From Microvirga antarctica (GTDB lineage: Bacteria; Pseudomonadota; Alphaproteobacteria; Rhizobiales; Beijerinckiaceae), in assembly GCF_017921815.1 (NCBI RefSeq), contig NZ_JAGEMM010000007.1, positions 124,001 to 188,000 on the forward strand: a stretch of DNA of 64,000 bases, in the 5' to 3' direction. Position numbers and translations under genes: made by a program. The notes under the pieces were generated by a model that did not search any database, was not told where the DNA came from, and saw nothing but the letters and a program-made list of their open reading frames with translations. Shown piece after piece: positions 26,798 through 35,378 of the stretch (within the stretch, counting starts at the first letter, position 1; every line of letters starts with the position of its first letter).

Positions 26798-28828
26798 ATG
26801 AGTGATGGTCTAGACGACAGCGTCCCTCAGTCAACTGCCGGCTCCTTTCAGGTTCCGGTCCCACTGCGCTTTCTCCTCGACCACGGATTTGGGGTCGAGG
26901 AACTGGCCGCTACCGCGCGCCTTGCAGACCGCATCGGCGTGAGCGCTGAAATCTGTCTCATCGCTTCCGGCGGGATCGAGGCACCCGCCTATTATCGGGC
27001 CCTCGCGCTGCATCTCGGCCTGCCCTTCACGCGCTGGGCGATCGCGACGGACGAGGCTCGGTTTCCGGAAAGCATCGAGGCGGGCATCATGCCCTGCGCG
27101 ATGCCGCTCCCGGGCCTCGTCCTCGCGCCGCGGGGACAGGCCATCACGAAACTCGCGGCGCATCGGCAGCGTCTGGGGACCGGCGTTGCCATCACCACGC
27201 CGGCGAGCCTTCAAAGTGCGGTTCTGCGCGCACGGGCCGCCGCCATCAGCCGCCGGGCCTCTTACGCCCTTCTGGAATGGAGATCGTCGCTCTGCAGCGA
27301 GCCGGCCTGGACGGGGGCCCAATTGGGCGCGTTCTGTCTCGGGCTGCTGGTCCTTATGCTGAGCCTCAGCCGGGGGCTTGCGACGCCGCTCGTTGCGCTC
27401 GGGCTTGCGGCCAGCCCGCTTTTCCTCGCCATGGTCGTCACGCGGTTGGCCGCGTGTCTTCTTCCTAACCCCATCGAGCCCGGCTTGCCCTCGACCCCGA
27501 TTTCCGACCGCGATCTGCCGATCTACACGGTGATCGTCGCGCTCTTCCAGGAAAGAAGGGTCCTGGCAAAGCTGCTGGCATCGCTTTCTCGGCTGGATTA
27601 CCCGCCCGCGAAGCTCGATGTGAAACTGGTCATCGAGGCGGACGACCGACAGATGCAAGAGGCGCTGGCGGAAGTTGCGCTGCCGGGTTTCATGGAAATC
27701 GTCGTCGCGCCGCCGGGCTTTCCCCGTACCAAACCGCGTGCGCTCAATGTGGCGCTGCCCTTGGCGCGCGGCGACCTCACGGTGATCTACGATGCCGAAG
27801 ACGATCCGGACCCCGGTCAGTTGCGGCTGGCCGCATCCCGGTTTGCGCATGCATCTGCGGCGATCGGATGTCTGCAGGCGCGCCTGACCATCGACAACAC
27901 CCATGATACGTGGCTGACGCGGATGTTCACCATCGAATACGCGGCGTTGTTCGACGTCTTCAACCCCGGCCTCGCCGACATGGGAAGCCCTTTGCTGCTG
28001 GGAGGCACCTCCAATCATTTCCGGACCGGGACCCTGCGAGCGATCGGTGCATGGGATGCCTGGAACGTGACGGAGGACGCCGATCTGGGAATTCGGCTGG
28101 CCCGCTTCGGCTATCGGGTCGCGGACCTGCCCTCGTCGACGCTTGAGGAGGCACCTGGCGATCTCGCCGCCTGGATGAAGCAACGAACGCGGTGGATGAA
28201 AGGCTTCATCCAGACGGTGATCGTCCATTCGCGCGACCCGGGCCGTACGTTCCGGGAACTCGGCCTATGGCGCTTCTACGGAGCGATGACCGTGACCGCC
28301 GGCACGGTGGTGAGCGCCCTCGGATTTCCCATATTCACGGTGTTTCTCGCGTGGCGCTGGGCGAGCGGTGCTGACACCGCTTCCTCGCTCTGGCAGGCCT
28401 TCGAACGCACGATCAGCGCGACGCTGTTCGTTGCCGGCGGCGCTGCCATCTATTTGCCCGCCGCCGTGGCTCTGGCGCGGCGGCGGTTGTGGCGGCTTCT
28501 GCCGTGGGTGCTCTTGCTGCCGGCCTATTATTGCCTGGTCAGTATCGCCGCCTGGCGTGGATTGTGGGAGCTTATCCGCACCCCGTTTCACTGGAACAAG
28601 ACCGATCACGGGCTTGCCCGAACCTCAAGGCGTTCGATCGGCTCAGAAACACCACGCGAGCCCGGACATCACCATGTCCTGGAAAACCGCAGCGCCCTGG
28701 TGCCACCACAAAATTCCGCCCATCCCGATGAGGCACGCCACCGCACCGGCGAACAGGCCGCGGCCCAGCCAGGGATCGTGCAGCCTGCGTTGTTCGGTTT
28801 CGAGCGGTCTCGACATGAGCCTTCCTAG
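26798..28828 (+). CDS. Membrane-bound family 2 glycosyltransferase with GspE-like N-terminal domain
   Basis: A 676-residue processive-type GT2. Residues 20-80 resemble the GspE/MshE N-terminal domain. Two membrane helices near residues 170-225 precede the GT-A domain with its nucleotide-sugar aspartates in YDAEDDPDPGQL, the GGTSNHF acceptor loop, TEDADLGIRL and the QRTRWMKG motif (QxxRW). Three or four more helices follow. The order fits an exopolysaccharide synthase. The conserved part ends near HWNKTDHG (about 28610), while the frame runs on for about 70 codons that lie antisense to a small membrane-protein gene. The ATG at 26798 is the best start. The product polysaccharide is unknown. Confidence 0.88.
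   Translation: MSDGLDDSVPQSTAGSFQVPVPLRFLLDHGFGVEELAATARLADRIGVSAEICLIASGGIEAPAYYRALALHLGLPFTRWAIATDEARFPESIEAGIMPCAMPLPGLVLAPRGQAITKLAAHRQRLGTGVAITTPASLQSAVLRARAAAISRRASYALLEWRSSLCSEPAWTGAQLGAFCLGLLVLMLSLSRGLATPLVALGLAASPLFLAMVVTRLAACLLPNPIEPGLPSTPISDRDLPIYTVIVALFQERRVLAKLLASLSRLDYPPAKLDVKLVIEADDRQMQEALAEVALPGFMEIVVAPPGFPRTKPRALNVALPLARGDLTVIYDAEDDPDPGQLRLAASRFAHASAAIGCLQARLTIDNTHDTWLTRMFTIEYAALFDVFNPGLADMGSPLLLGGTSNHFRTGTLRAIGAWDAWNVTEDADLGIRLARFGYRVADLPSSTLEEAPGDLAAWMKQRTRWMKGFIQTVIVHSRDPGRTFRELGLWRFYGAMTVTAGTVVSALGFPIFTVFLAWRWASGADTASSLWQAFERTISATLFVAGGAAIYLPAAVALARRRLWRLLPWVLLLPAYYCLVSIAAWRGLWELIRTPFHWNKTDHGLARTSRRSIGSETPREPGHHHVLENRSALVPPQNSAHPDEARHRTGEQAAAQPGIVQPALFGFERSRHEPS
28643..28816 (-). 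CDS. Small single-span membrane protein
   Basis: A 57-residue predicted membrane protein: a charged N-terminus (SRPLETEQRRLHDPW), a hydrophobic span (LFAGAVACLIGMGGILWW) and the ending LAWCF. AGGAAGG lies just upstream of the ATG at 28816, a good ribosome-binding site. Short proteins with the same layout, ending in an aromatic-Cys-Phe, occur in Rhizobiales genomes, though I recall this and cannot check it here. It lies wholly within the 3' end of the glycosyltransferase gene, on the other strand. Function unknown. Confidence 0.6.
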   Translation of the reverse strand: MSRPLETEQRRLHDPWLGRGLFAGAVACLIGMGGILWWHQGAAVFQDMVMSGLAWCF

Positions 28829-28968
28829 CGCTGCCGACAGTCTAGCAGAGGCCAGGATCGATCCCAACCCCCGAGGAGCGAGGAAGACCGCGTCGTGTCC
28901 TGTCCTCCGCCGCAGGCTTCTCAAACACTGCCTGGGGCCGCTCACCTGCGATCCAGGCGATTCAAACC

Positions 28969-28997
28969 TTGCCAGATGATGAGAACAAAAGTAGAAC
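28969..28997 (+). promoter_or_regulatory. LexA-controlled promoter of ssb (SOS box)
   Basis: TTGCCA (28969-28974) and TAGAAC (28992-28997) are separated by 17 bp. Overlapping the spacer and the -10 is GAAC-AAAAGTA-GAAC at 28983-28997, which is exactly the reverse complement of GTTC-N7-GTTC, the LexA box known in Alphaproteobacteria. LexA bound there would block RNA polymerase. The distance to the ssb start is 40 bp. Confidence 0.85.
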
Positions 28998-29036
28998 ATT
29001 GATGAGAGATAGCAGCGCATGACGAGGAGTTTCGCG

Positions 29037-29543
29037 ATGGCCGGAAGCGTGAACAAGGTGATCCTGGTGGGAAATCTCGGGCGGGACCCGGAGGTGCGGC
29101 GGCTTGGCTCAGGCGAGCCGGTCGTGAGCCTGCGCGTCGCCACATCCGAGACCTGGAAGGACAAGGCGACGGGCGAGCGCAAGGAAAAGACCGAGTGGCA
29201 TGCGGTCGTCATTTTCAACGAGAACCTCGCCAAGGTGGCGGAGAGCTACCTGAAGAAGGGCTCGAAGGTCTATCTCGAGGGGCAGTTGCAGACCCGCAAG
29301 TGGCAGGATCAGTCGGGCCAGGAAAAGTACACGACCGAAATCGTGCTCCAGCGCTTTCGGGGCGAGCTGACGATCCTCGACAGTCGGGGCGCGCAGGGTG
29401 CCGGCGACCCGGACGAGGGCGGGGGCACCAGCCGGGATGGCGAGTTTGGGTCTGCGTCACCGCTGCAACGGCGCCCTGCTTTGGTGGCGTCAGGCGGCGG
29501 TTCGTCCCGCTACAGCCATATCGACGACGACATTCCATTCTAG
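29037..29543 (+). CDS. ssb: Single-stranded DNA-binding protein
   Basis: A 168-residue SSB. The OB-fold covers residues 1-110 ([20 protein letters not shown] at the start and [16 protein letters not shown] in the core). A flexible glycine-rich and acidic linker follows, and the tip DDDIPF binds partner repair and replication proteins. It coats single-stranded DNA in replication, recombination and repair. The promoter overlaps a LexA box, so the gene should rise in the SOS response. The ATG at 29037 is chosen because MAGSVNK is the conserved start; the in-frame ATG at 29019 is less likely. Confidence 0.96.
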   Translation: MAGSVNKVILVGNLGRDPEVRRLGSGEPVVSLRVATSETWKDKATGERKEKTEWHAVVIFNENLAKVAESYLKKGSKVYLEGQLQTRKWQDQSGQEKYTTEIVLQRFRGELTILDSRGAQGAGDPDEGGGTSRDGEFGSASPLQRRPALVASGGGSSRYSHIDDDIPF

Positions 29544-29700
29544 CCTCTCGGTCACCGGCGAGCCATCTGAAGACCGGCCTTGGCGGAACGGTTTGCTGCG
29601 GCCCACGTTAAGGAGCAAGCTGGGCCATACGTGCGCCGGCGGTTCCTTTTATGGGGGAGGCCTCCGTGGGCGTTTCAGGGGCGACACGAGTCGACAGACG

Positions 29701-31995
29701 ATGACAGATCTCGACAGCTTCCGCTTCAACCGCCTCACACGCCCCGCCTTCCGCTTCGCAAAGCGGGCGATGCCCGGCTTGTCGGCGACGGAGAGCGAGG
29801 CGATCGGCGCTGGCGATGTGTGGTGGGACGCTGACCTCTTCACGGGCAATCCCGACTGGTCGAAGCTTCTGGCAACGCCGCCCGCCCGCCTGTCGCCCGA
29901 CGAGGAGGCGTTTATCGCCGGTCCCGTCGAGGCGTTCTGCGCCATGTTGGACGATTGGCGGATCACCTGGACCGATCGCGATCTTCCCCCGGAGGCGTGG
30001 GCGTTTCTGAAAGCCCATCGCTTCTTCGGCATGATCATTCCAAAAGCCTATGGGGGTCTTGGTTTCTCGGCCTTCGCGCATTCCGAAGTCATTCGCAAAA
30101 TCTCCACTCGTTCGGTTGCGGCAGCGGTCGTCACAATGGTGCCGAACTCCCTCGGTCCCGGCGAGCTTCTCATGCAGTTCGGCACCGAGGCCCAACGCGA
30201 ATTCTGGTTGCCCCGTCTTGCCGATGGACGGGAGATCCCCTGCTTCGGCCTGACCAGTCCGGAGGCTGGCTCGGACGCTGCCTCGATGACCGATACGGGC
30301 GTCGTGTGTCGCGGCCTGCACAACGGTCAAGAGGTGCTGGGCATCCGCCTGAACTGGCACAAGCGCTATATCACGTTGGGGCCGATCGCGACGGTTCTCG
30401 GCCTTGCCTTCAAGCTGCACGATCCGGATCATCTCTTGAGCGATCAGGAGGATATCGGCATCACCGTGGCGCTGGTGCGAACCGACACGCCCGGCGTTAC
30501 GATCGGCCGCCGCCACATCCCCTGCTTCCAGATGTTCCAGAACGGCCCCAACAGCGGCAAGGACGTTTTCATTCCGATGGACGATGTCATCGGCGGCGCC
30601 GATCGCGTCGGACAGGGCTGGCGCATGTTGATGAGCGCGCTGGCTGCCGGACGCGGCATCTCGCTCCCCTCCCTGTCGGCTGCGGGCGCGTCTTTCGCCG
30701 CCCACGCAACGGGAGCGTATGCGCGCATTCGCGAGCAGTTTCACGTGCCGATCGGGAAGTTCGAGGGCGTGCAGGAAAAGCTCGCGCGCATCGCAGGCAT
30801 CGCCTACCTGCTCGACGGGGCCCGGCGCCTGACTTGCGCCAGCCTCGACCAGGGCCACCATCCGGCTGTCATTTCGGGCATCATGAAACTGCATGCAACC
30901 GAGCGCATGCGCATCGCCTTGAACGATGCCATGGATGTTCATGCGGGCAAGGCGGTGATCGACGGCCCGCATAATTACATCGGCAACTTTTATCGGGCGA
31001 TCCCGGTCGGCATCACGGTCGAAGGCGCCAATATCCTGACCCGCTGTCTGATCATCTTCGGACAGGGATCCATCCGCAGCCATCCCTATCTGCTGCAGGA
31101 ATTGCAGGCGCTTGGCGATCCCGACGAGGAGGCCGGCCTCGTCGCCTTCGACCAGCATTTCTGGGCGCATGTGGGGCATGCGGTGAAAACCCTGTTTCGT
31201 GCGTGGGGCCGCAGCTGGACCGGTGGATTGCTGGCGCCTGCGCCGCGCGCCGGTGCCGCGACCGGATTTTACCGCCAGCTCGGGCGCTATGCGGCGGCGT
31301 TTGCGCTTGCGGCCGATTTCGCGTTCCTGACCATGGGCGGGGCGCTCAAGCGCAAGGAGCTCATGTCCGCCCGCTTTGGCGACATTCTGTCGGAGCTTTA
31401 CCTGCTTTCGGCCGCCCTGAAGCGGTGGGAAGACGAGGGCCGCCAGCCCGAGGACCTGCCGCTGCTGCGCTATTGCATGGCGACAGGGTTCCAGACCATC
31501 GAGAAGAGCTTCGCGGACATCTTCATCAACCTACCGAACCGGCCCATCGCGTGGCTGCTGAAATTTCTGATCCAGCCCCTGGGCGTGCGGGCGATGGGGC
31601 CATCCGATCGCCTCATGGGCGAATGCGCCAACATCCTCATTTCGCCAAGTGCCGCGCGCGATCGCCTGACGGCTGGTCTTTACCACGGCGGGGGCGACGA
31701 TGGCTTGGCGCAACTCGAGCGCGCCTTTGCGCTCGTCACCCAGACCGAACCGATCCGCGACAGGTTGAAGGCCGCCGGTCACCGCGACTGGCGCGCGGCG
31801 CGCGATGCCGGGTTCCTGTCGGCCGATGACGCCCGTCGCCTCGAAGAACGCGACGCGGCGGTTGCGGCCGTGATCGCTGTCGATGATTTTGCTCCGGAGG
31901 AGCTTGCTCCCGCAACCTCCACCCTGACCTCAGCCGAAGGAGGCCTCCCATCGCCGACTCAGCCCAGACCTCATCTGAACCTGGCAGGGGAGTAG
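29701..31995 (+). CDS. FadE-type acyl-CoA dehydrogenase
   Basis: A 764-residue acyl-CoA dehydrogenase of the long FadE type with the extra C-terminal (DUF1974) domain. FAD-binding and active-site segments include FGLTSPEAGSDAASM and QGWRMLMSALAAGRGISLPS. It would carry out the first oxidation of fatty-acid beta-oxidation. The ATG at 29701 is used because the protein-like sequence begins with MTDLDSFRFNRLTRPAFRFA; the frame is open far upstream through unrelated sequence. Its last 46 bases overlap the thiolase gene that follows. The substrate chain length cannot be told. Confidence 0.92.
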   Translation: MTDLDSFRFNRLTRPAFRFAKRAMPGLSATESEAIGAGDVWWDADLFTGNPDWSKLLATPPARLSPDEEAFIAGPVEAFCAMLDDWRITWTDRDLPPEAWAFLKAHRFFGMIIPKAYGGLGFSAFAHSEVIRKISTRSVAAAVVTMVPNSLGPGELLMQFGTEAQREFWLPRLADGREIPCFGLTSPEAGSDAASMTDTGVVCRGLHNGQEVLGIRLNWHKRYITLGPIATVLGLAFKLHDPDHLLSDQEDIGITVALVRTDTPGVTIGRRHIPCFQMFQNGPNSGKDVFIPMDDVIGGADRVGQGWRMLMSALAAGRGISLPSLSAAGASFAAHATGAYARIREQFHVPIGKFEGVQEKLARIAGIAYLLDGARRLTCASLDQGHHPAVISGIMKLHATERMRIALNDAMDVHAGKAVIDGPHNYIGNFYRAIPVGITVEGANILTRCLIIFGQGSIRSHPYLLQELQALGDPDEEAGLVAFDQHFWAHVGHAVKTLFRAWGRSWTGGLLAPAPRAGAATGFYRQLGRYAAAFALAADFAFLTMGGALKRKELMSARFGDILSELYLLSAALKRWEDEGRQPEDLPLLRYCMATGFQTIEKSFADIFINLPNRPIAWLLKFLIQPLGVRAMGPSDRLMGECANILISPSAARDRLTAGLYHGGGDDGLAQLERAFALVTQTEPIRDRLKAAGHRDWRAARDAGFLSADDARRLEERDAAVAAVIAVDDFAPEELAPATSTLTSAEGGLPSPTQPRPHLNLAGE

Positions 31996-33278
31996 ACGGC
32001 AGGCCCGTCTATATCGTCGACGGATCGCGTACGCCCTTTCTCAAGGCGCGCGGCGGTCCCGGGCCATTCACTCCCGTCGACCTCGCCGTCCAGTGTGGGC
32101 GACCCCTCCTGCTGCGCCAGCCATTTGCTCCGGATGCCTTCGACGAGGTGATCCTCGGCTGCGTCAACGTCATCGCCGACGAGCAGAATCCGGCACGTGT
32201 CGCCGCGTTGCGCCTCGGCATGGGAGCCGCCATGACGGCGTTCACGGTGCAGATCAATTGTGGGTCGGGAATGCAGTCGATCGACACCGCCTTCCGCACC
32301 ATCCGCGAAGGGTCCGCCGACCTGATCCTCGCAGGCGGCACCGAGGCTCTGAGCCATTCGCCGCTTATTCTGCGGGAAGCCGCGGTGGAATGGTTCGCTG
32401 CTCTGAGCAGCGCAAAGGGCGCTGTCGCCAAGGCAAAGGTGCTGGCGAATTTCCGGCCCGATTTCGCCGTCCCGGTCATCGGCCTCGAGCGCGGTCTTAC
32501 CGATCCGGTGGTCGATCTCAACATGGGACAGACCGCCGAGATCGTCGCGCACCTCTTCGACATCTCCCGCCTTCAGGCTGACGAATACGCTGTCGAGAGC
32601 CATCGTCGGCTGGCCCGCGCACAGGCCGAGGGATATCTGGCCAACGAGGTCGTGCCGGCCTTCGCTCGCGACGGCACCGTGTACGAGCAGGATAACGGCG
32701 TGCGGCCGGACTCCTCTGTGGAAAAGCTGGCGCAGCTGAAGCCGGCTTTCGAGAAGCCGTGGGGCAAAGTCACGCCGGGAAACAGCTCGCAGATTACCGA
32801 CGGCGCCTCATGGGTCATCCTGGCATCCGAAAAGGCCGTCAAAGAGCACGGCCTGCAACCGATCGCGGTGATCCGCGACAGCGAGTGGTCGGCACTTGAT
32901 CCATCTATCATGGGCCTGGGCCCGGTTCTCTGCTCGAGCACGTTGATGAAGCGGCATCGACTGTCCCTCGACGACATCGCCTTGTGGGAACTGAACGAGG
33001 CTTTCGCCGCGCAGGTCCTCGCGTGTCTGGCAGCCTTCGAAGATGAGGATTTCTGCCGGCGCGTCCTGGGATGGGAGGGAGCGGTCGGACGTATCGACCG
33101 CGACAGGCTGAACGTCGACGGCGGCGCCATCAGTCTCGGCCATCCCGTCGGCACGAGCGGCAACCGCATCGTGCTGCACCTCGTCAACGCCATGCGACGC
33201 CTCAACCTCAAGCGGGGCATCGCAACAGAATGCATCGGCGGCGGCCAGGGCGGCGCCATGCTCATCGAGATCGTCTAG
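31950..33278 (+). CDS. FadI-like thiolase, apparently starting at an ATC codon
   Basis: A 442-residue thiolase that would split 3-ketoacyl-CoA with CoA. The nucleophile cysteine is in QINCGSGMQSID, and WELNEAFAAQ, GHPVGTSG and ECIGGGQGGAM hold the other active-site residues. The conserved N-terminus (VYIVDGSRTPFLKARGGPGP) is encoded from 32007, yet the frame between its upstream stop (31884) and there has no ATG, GTG or TTG. The only good start is ATC at 31950, six bases after AAGGAGG (31937-31943). The first common start codon, GTG at 32148, would remove about 66 residues including that conserved strand. The gene lies between the acyl-CoA dehydrogenase (overlap) and FadJ-like genes. Confidence 0.85.
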   Translation: MADSAQTSSEPGRGVDGRPVYIVDGSRTPFLKARGGPGPFTPVDLAVQCGRPLLLRQPFAPDAFDEVILGCVNVIADEQNPARVAALRLGMGAAMTAFTVQINCGSGMQSIDTAFRTIREGSADLILAGGTEALSHSPLILREAAVEWFAALSSAKGAVAKAKVLANFRPDFAVPVIGLERGLTDPVVDLNMGQTAEIVAHLFDISRLQADEYAVESHRRLARAQAEGYLANEVVPAFARDGTVYEQDNGVRPDSSVEKLAQLKPAFEKPWGKVTPGNSSQITDGASWVILASEKAVKEHGLQPIAVIRDSEWSALDPSIMGLGPVLCSSTLMKRHRLSLDDIALWELNEAFAAQVLACLAAFEDEDFCRRVLGWEGAVGRIDRDRLNVDGGAISLGHPVGTSGNRIVLHLVNAMRRLNLKRGIATECIGGGQGGAMLIEIV

Positions 33279-33284
33279 GAGGGC

Positions 33285-35378
33285 ATGGTGCAGGACAAGG
33301 TTTGGTCAGCGCTCAAAGAGCGCGACATGGAACGCGGCCCCCGTCCCGATGCGTCCGGGAGTGTTTGGGAAAACTGGCGCATGGCGCTGGATTCGAACGG
33401 GGTCGCGTGGCTCACGCTCGACAAGAAGGATGCGAGCGCCAACACGTTGTCCGAAGACGTGATGCGTGAACTCGACGGGATTCTGGCGGGGCTTGAGCGC
33501 AATCCTCCGAAAGGGCTGGTGATCCGATCAGCCAAGGAATCAGGCTTTATTGCGGGCGCCGACATCAATCAGTTCAAGGGCGTCACGGATGCGGAGGCCG
33601 TGAAGGCGGCACTTCGCTTCGGCCATGCGGTCGTCGATCGGCTCGAGGCCCTGCCTGTCCCCACGATCGCCGTCATCCACGGCTATTGTCTGGGCGGCGG
33701 GCTCGAGATCGCCCTCGCGTGCAAATACCGCATCGCGCGGAACGATGCTTCGCTCGGATTCCCGGAGATTTTGCTGGGGCTTCACCCCGGTCTCGGCGGA
33801 ACCGCGCGGGCAACGACGCTGATCGATCCGGTCGAAGCCATGACGATGATGCTGACGGGAAAATCCGTCCATGCCAAGAAGGCAAAGGCGCTCGGTCTGG
33901 TCGATGCCGTCACCGAGGAGCGCCACATCGCGACAGCGGTTGCGGCGGTCGTCAAGGGTGAGATCCCGTCGGCTCATCAGGGTCTGCGCGCCCGCGTCTT
34001 CGACCTTGGCCCGACACGCGCGCTGCTCGCCAAGCGCATGCGCGCCGAGGCCGACAAGAAAGCGCCGCCGGCGCATTATCCCGCCCCTGGGGCACTCATC
34101 GACCTGTGGGAGAATTTCGGCGGCGACCGTCGCCGCATGAAACAGGAAGAGATCGAGTCCTTCGCCCGGCTTCTGCTGACAGACACGGCCCAAAACCTGA
34201 TCCGCGTGTTCTTCCTGCGCGAGCATCTGAAATCGCTTGCCGTCAAAGGCACGCCGCCTGCCCATGTCCATGTCATCGGCGCGGGCGTGATGGGCGGCGA
34301 TATCGCGGCCTGGTGCGCTTGGCGCGGCATGAACGTGACCCTCGCCGATATGAAAGCCGAGCCCCTCGGCAAGGCGGTCAAGCGCGCCGCTGAACTTTAT
34401 GGGAAGATCGGTCATTCGAGCATTGCCATTCGCGACGCGCTCGACCGCCTGGTCCCAGACCTCCACGGGGACGGGGTGAAGGGCGCCGACATCGTCATTG
34501 AGGCGGTACCCGAGAACGCCGACCTGAAGCACCGGATTTACGCGGATGTCCAGGCGCGGATGAAACCTGGCGCGATCCTTGCCACCAATACCTCAAGCAT
34601 TCCCCTGGAGACGCTGCGGGCTGGCCTTTTGCACCCGGATCGGTTCGTCGGGCTGCACTTTTTCAATCCCGTGTCCAGGATGCAACTGATCGAAGTCGTG
34701 GCGCATGATGGCGTTGGCGAAGACGCGCTGAAAGCAGCGCGCAGTTTTGCGGGTCACCTCGACAGACTTCCCGCCTCCGTCAAAAGCGCGCCCGGATTTC
34801 TCGTCAACCGCGCGCTGACACCATACTTGCTCGGAGCGATGCTGATGCTCGGCGAGGGAACGCCGAAAGAAACCATCGACGCGGCAGCCACGCAATTCGG
34901 CATGCCGGTCGGCCCCATCGAGCTGGCCGACCAGGTGGGCCTCGATATCTGCCTCGAGGTCGGCGAAATGCTGAAGCGGGAACTCGACCAGCCGATGCCG
35001 GAAGCGCCAGCCTTCCTGCGCGAGAAGGTCAAGGCAGGCGACCTCGGGCGAAAGACCGGCCAGGGCCTCTACCCCTGGAAGGATGGCCAAGCCGTGAAGG
35101 CAAGCGATACGCCTCCTCCGAGCCCGGAAATGGCCGACAGGCTGATCCTCCCTCTTCTCAACACCTGCGTGGCGATTCTGCGTGAGGGTGTGGCTCCGGA
35201 TGAGGAGACCATCGACGGCGGAATGATCTTCGGCACAGGGTTCGCACCGTTCCGTGGCGGCCCGTTGGCCTATGCCCGGGCGCGCGGCTTCGAATCCGTC
35301 AAACAGGCACTGGAAGCTCTGCAGGCAAAATACGGCGAGCGGTTTCGACCCGATCCCGGGTGGGATACCCTCTCATGA
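33285..35378 (+). CDS. FadJ-like enoyl-CoA hydratase / 3-hydroxyacyl-CoA dehydrogenase
   Basis: A 697-residue bifunctional beta-oxidation enzyme. The hydratase domain comes first (residues 30-220), with the oxyanion-hole motif SGFIAGADINQF and GYCLGGGLEIALACKYRIA and the catalytic glutamates near PEILLGLHPGLGG. The dehydrogenase domain follows (VHVIGAGVMGGDIAAWCAW for NAD, LHFFNPVSRMQLIEVV for the catalytic histidine) and ends with the second C-terminal domain. The ATG at 33285 lies just after AGGAGGGC. It is six bases after the thiolase stop and overlaps the next gene by ATGA. Confidence 0.94.
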   Translation: MVQDKVWSALKERDMERGPRPDASGSVWENWRMALDSNGVAWLTLDKKDASANTLSEDVMRELDGILAGLERNPPKGLVIRSAKESGFIAGADINQFKGVTDAEAVKAALRFGHAVVDRLEALPVPTIAVIHGYCLGGGLEIALACKYRIARNDASLGFPEILLGLHPGLGGTARATTLIDPVEAMTMMLTGKSVHAKKAKALGLVDAVTEERHIATAVAAVVKGEIPSAHQGLRARVFDLGPTRALLAKRMRAEADKKAPPAHYPAPGALIDLWENFGGDRRRMKQEEIESFARLLLTDTAQNLIRVFFLREHLKSLAVKGTPPAHVHVIGAGVMGGDIAAWCAWRGMNVTLADMKAEPLGKAVKRAAELYGKIGHSSIAIRDALDRLVPDLHGDGVKGADIVIEAVPENADLKHRIYADVQARMKPGAILATNTSSIPLETLRAGLLHPDRFVGLHFFNPVSRMQLIEVVAHDGVGEDALKAARSFAGHLDRLPASVKSAPGFLVNRALTPYLLGAMLMLGEGTPKETIDAAATQFGMPVGPIELADQVGLDICLEVGEMLKRELDQPMPEAPAFLREKVKAGDLGRKTGQGLYPWKDGQAVKASDTPPPSPEMADRLILPLLNTCVAILREGVAPDEETIDGGMIFGTGFAPFRGGPLAYARARGFESVKQALEALQAKYGERFRPDPGWDTLS

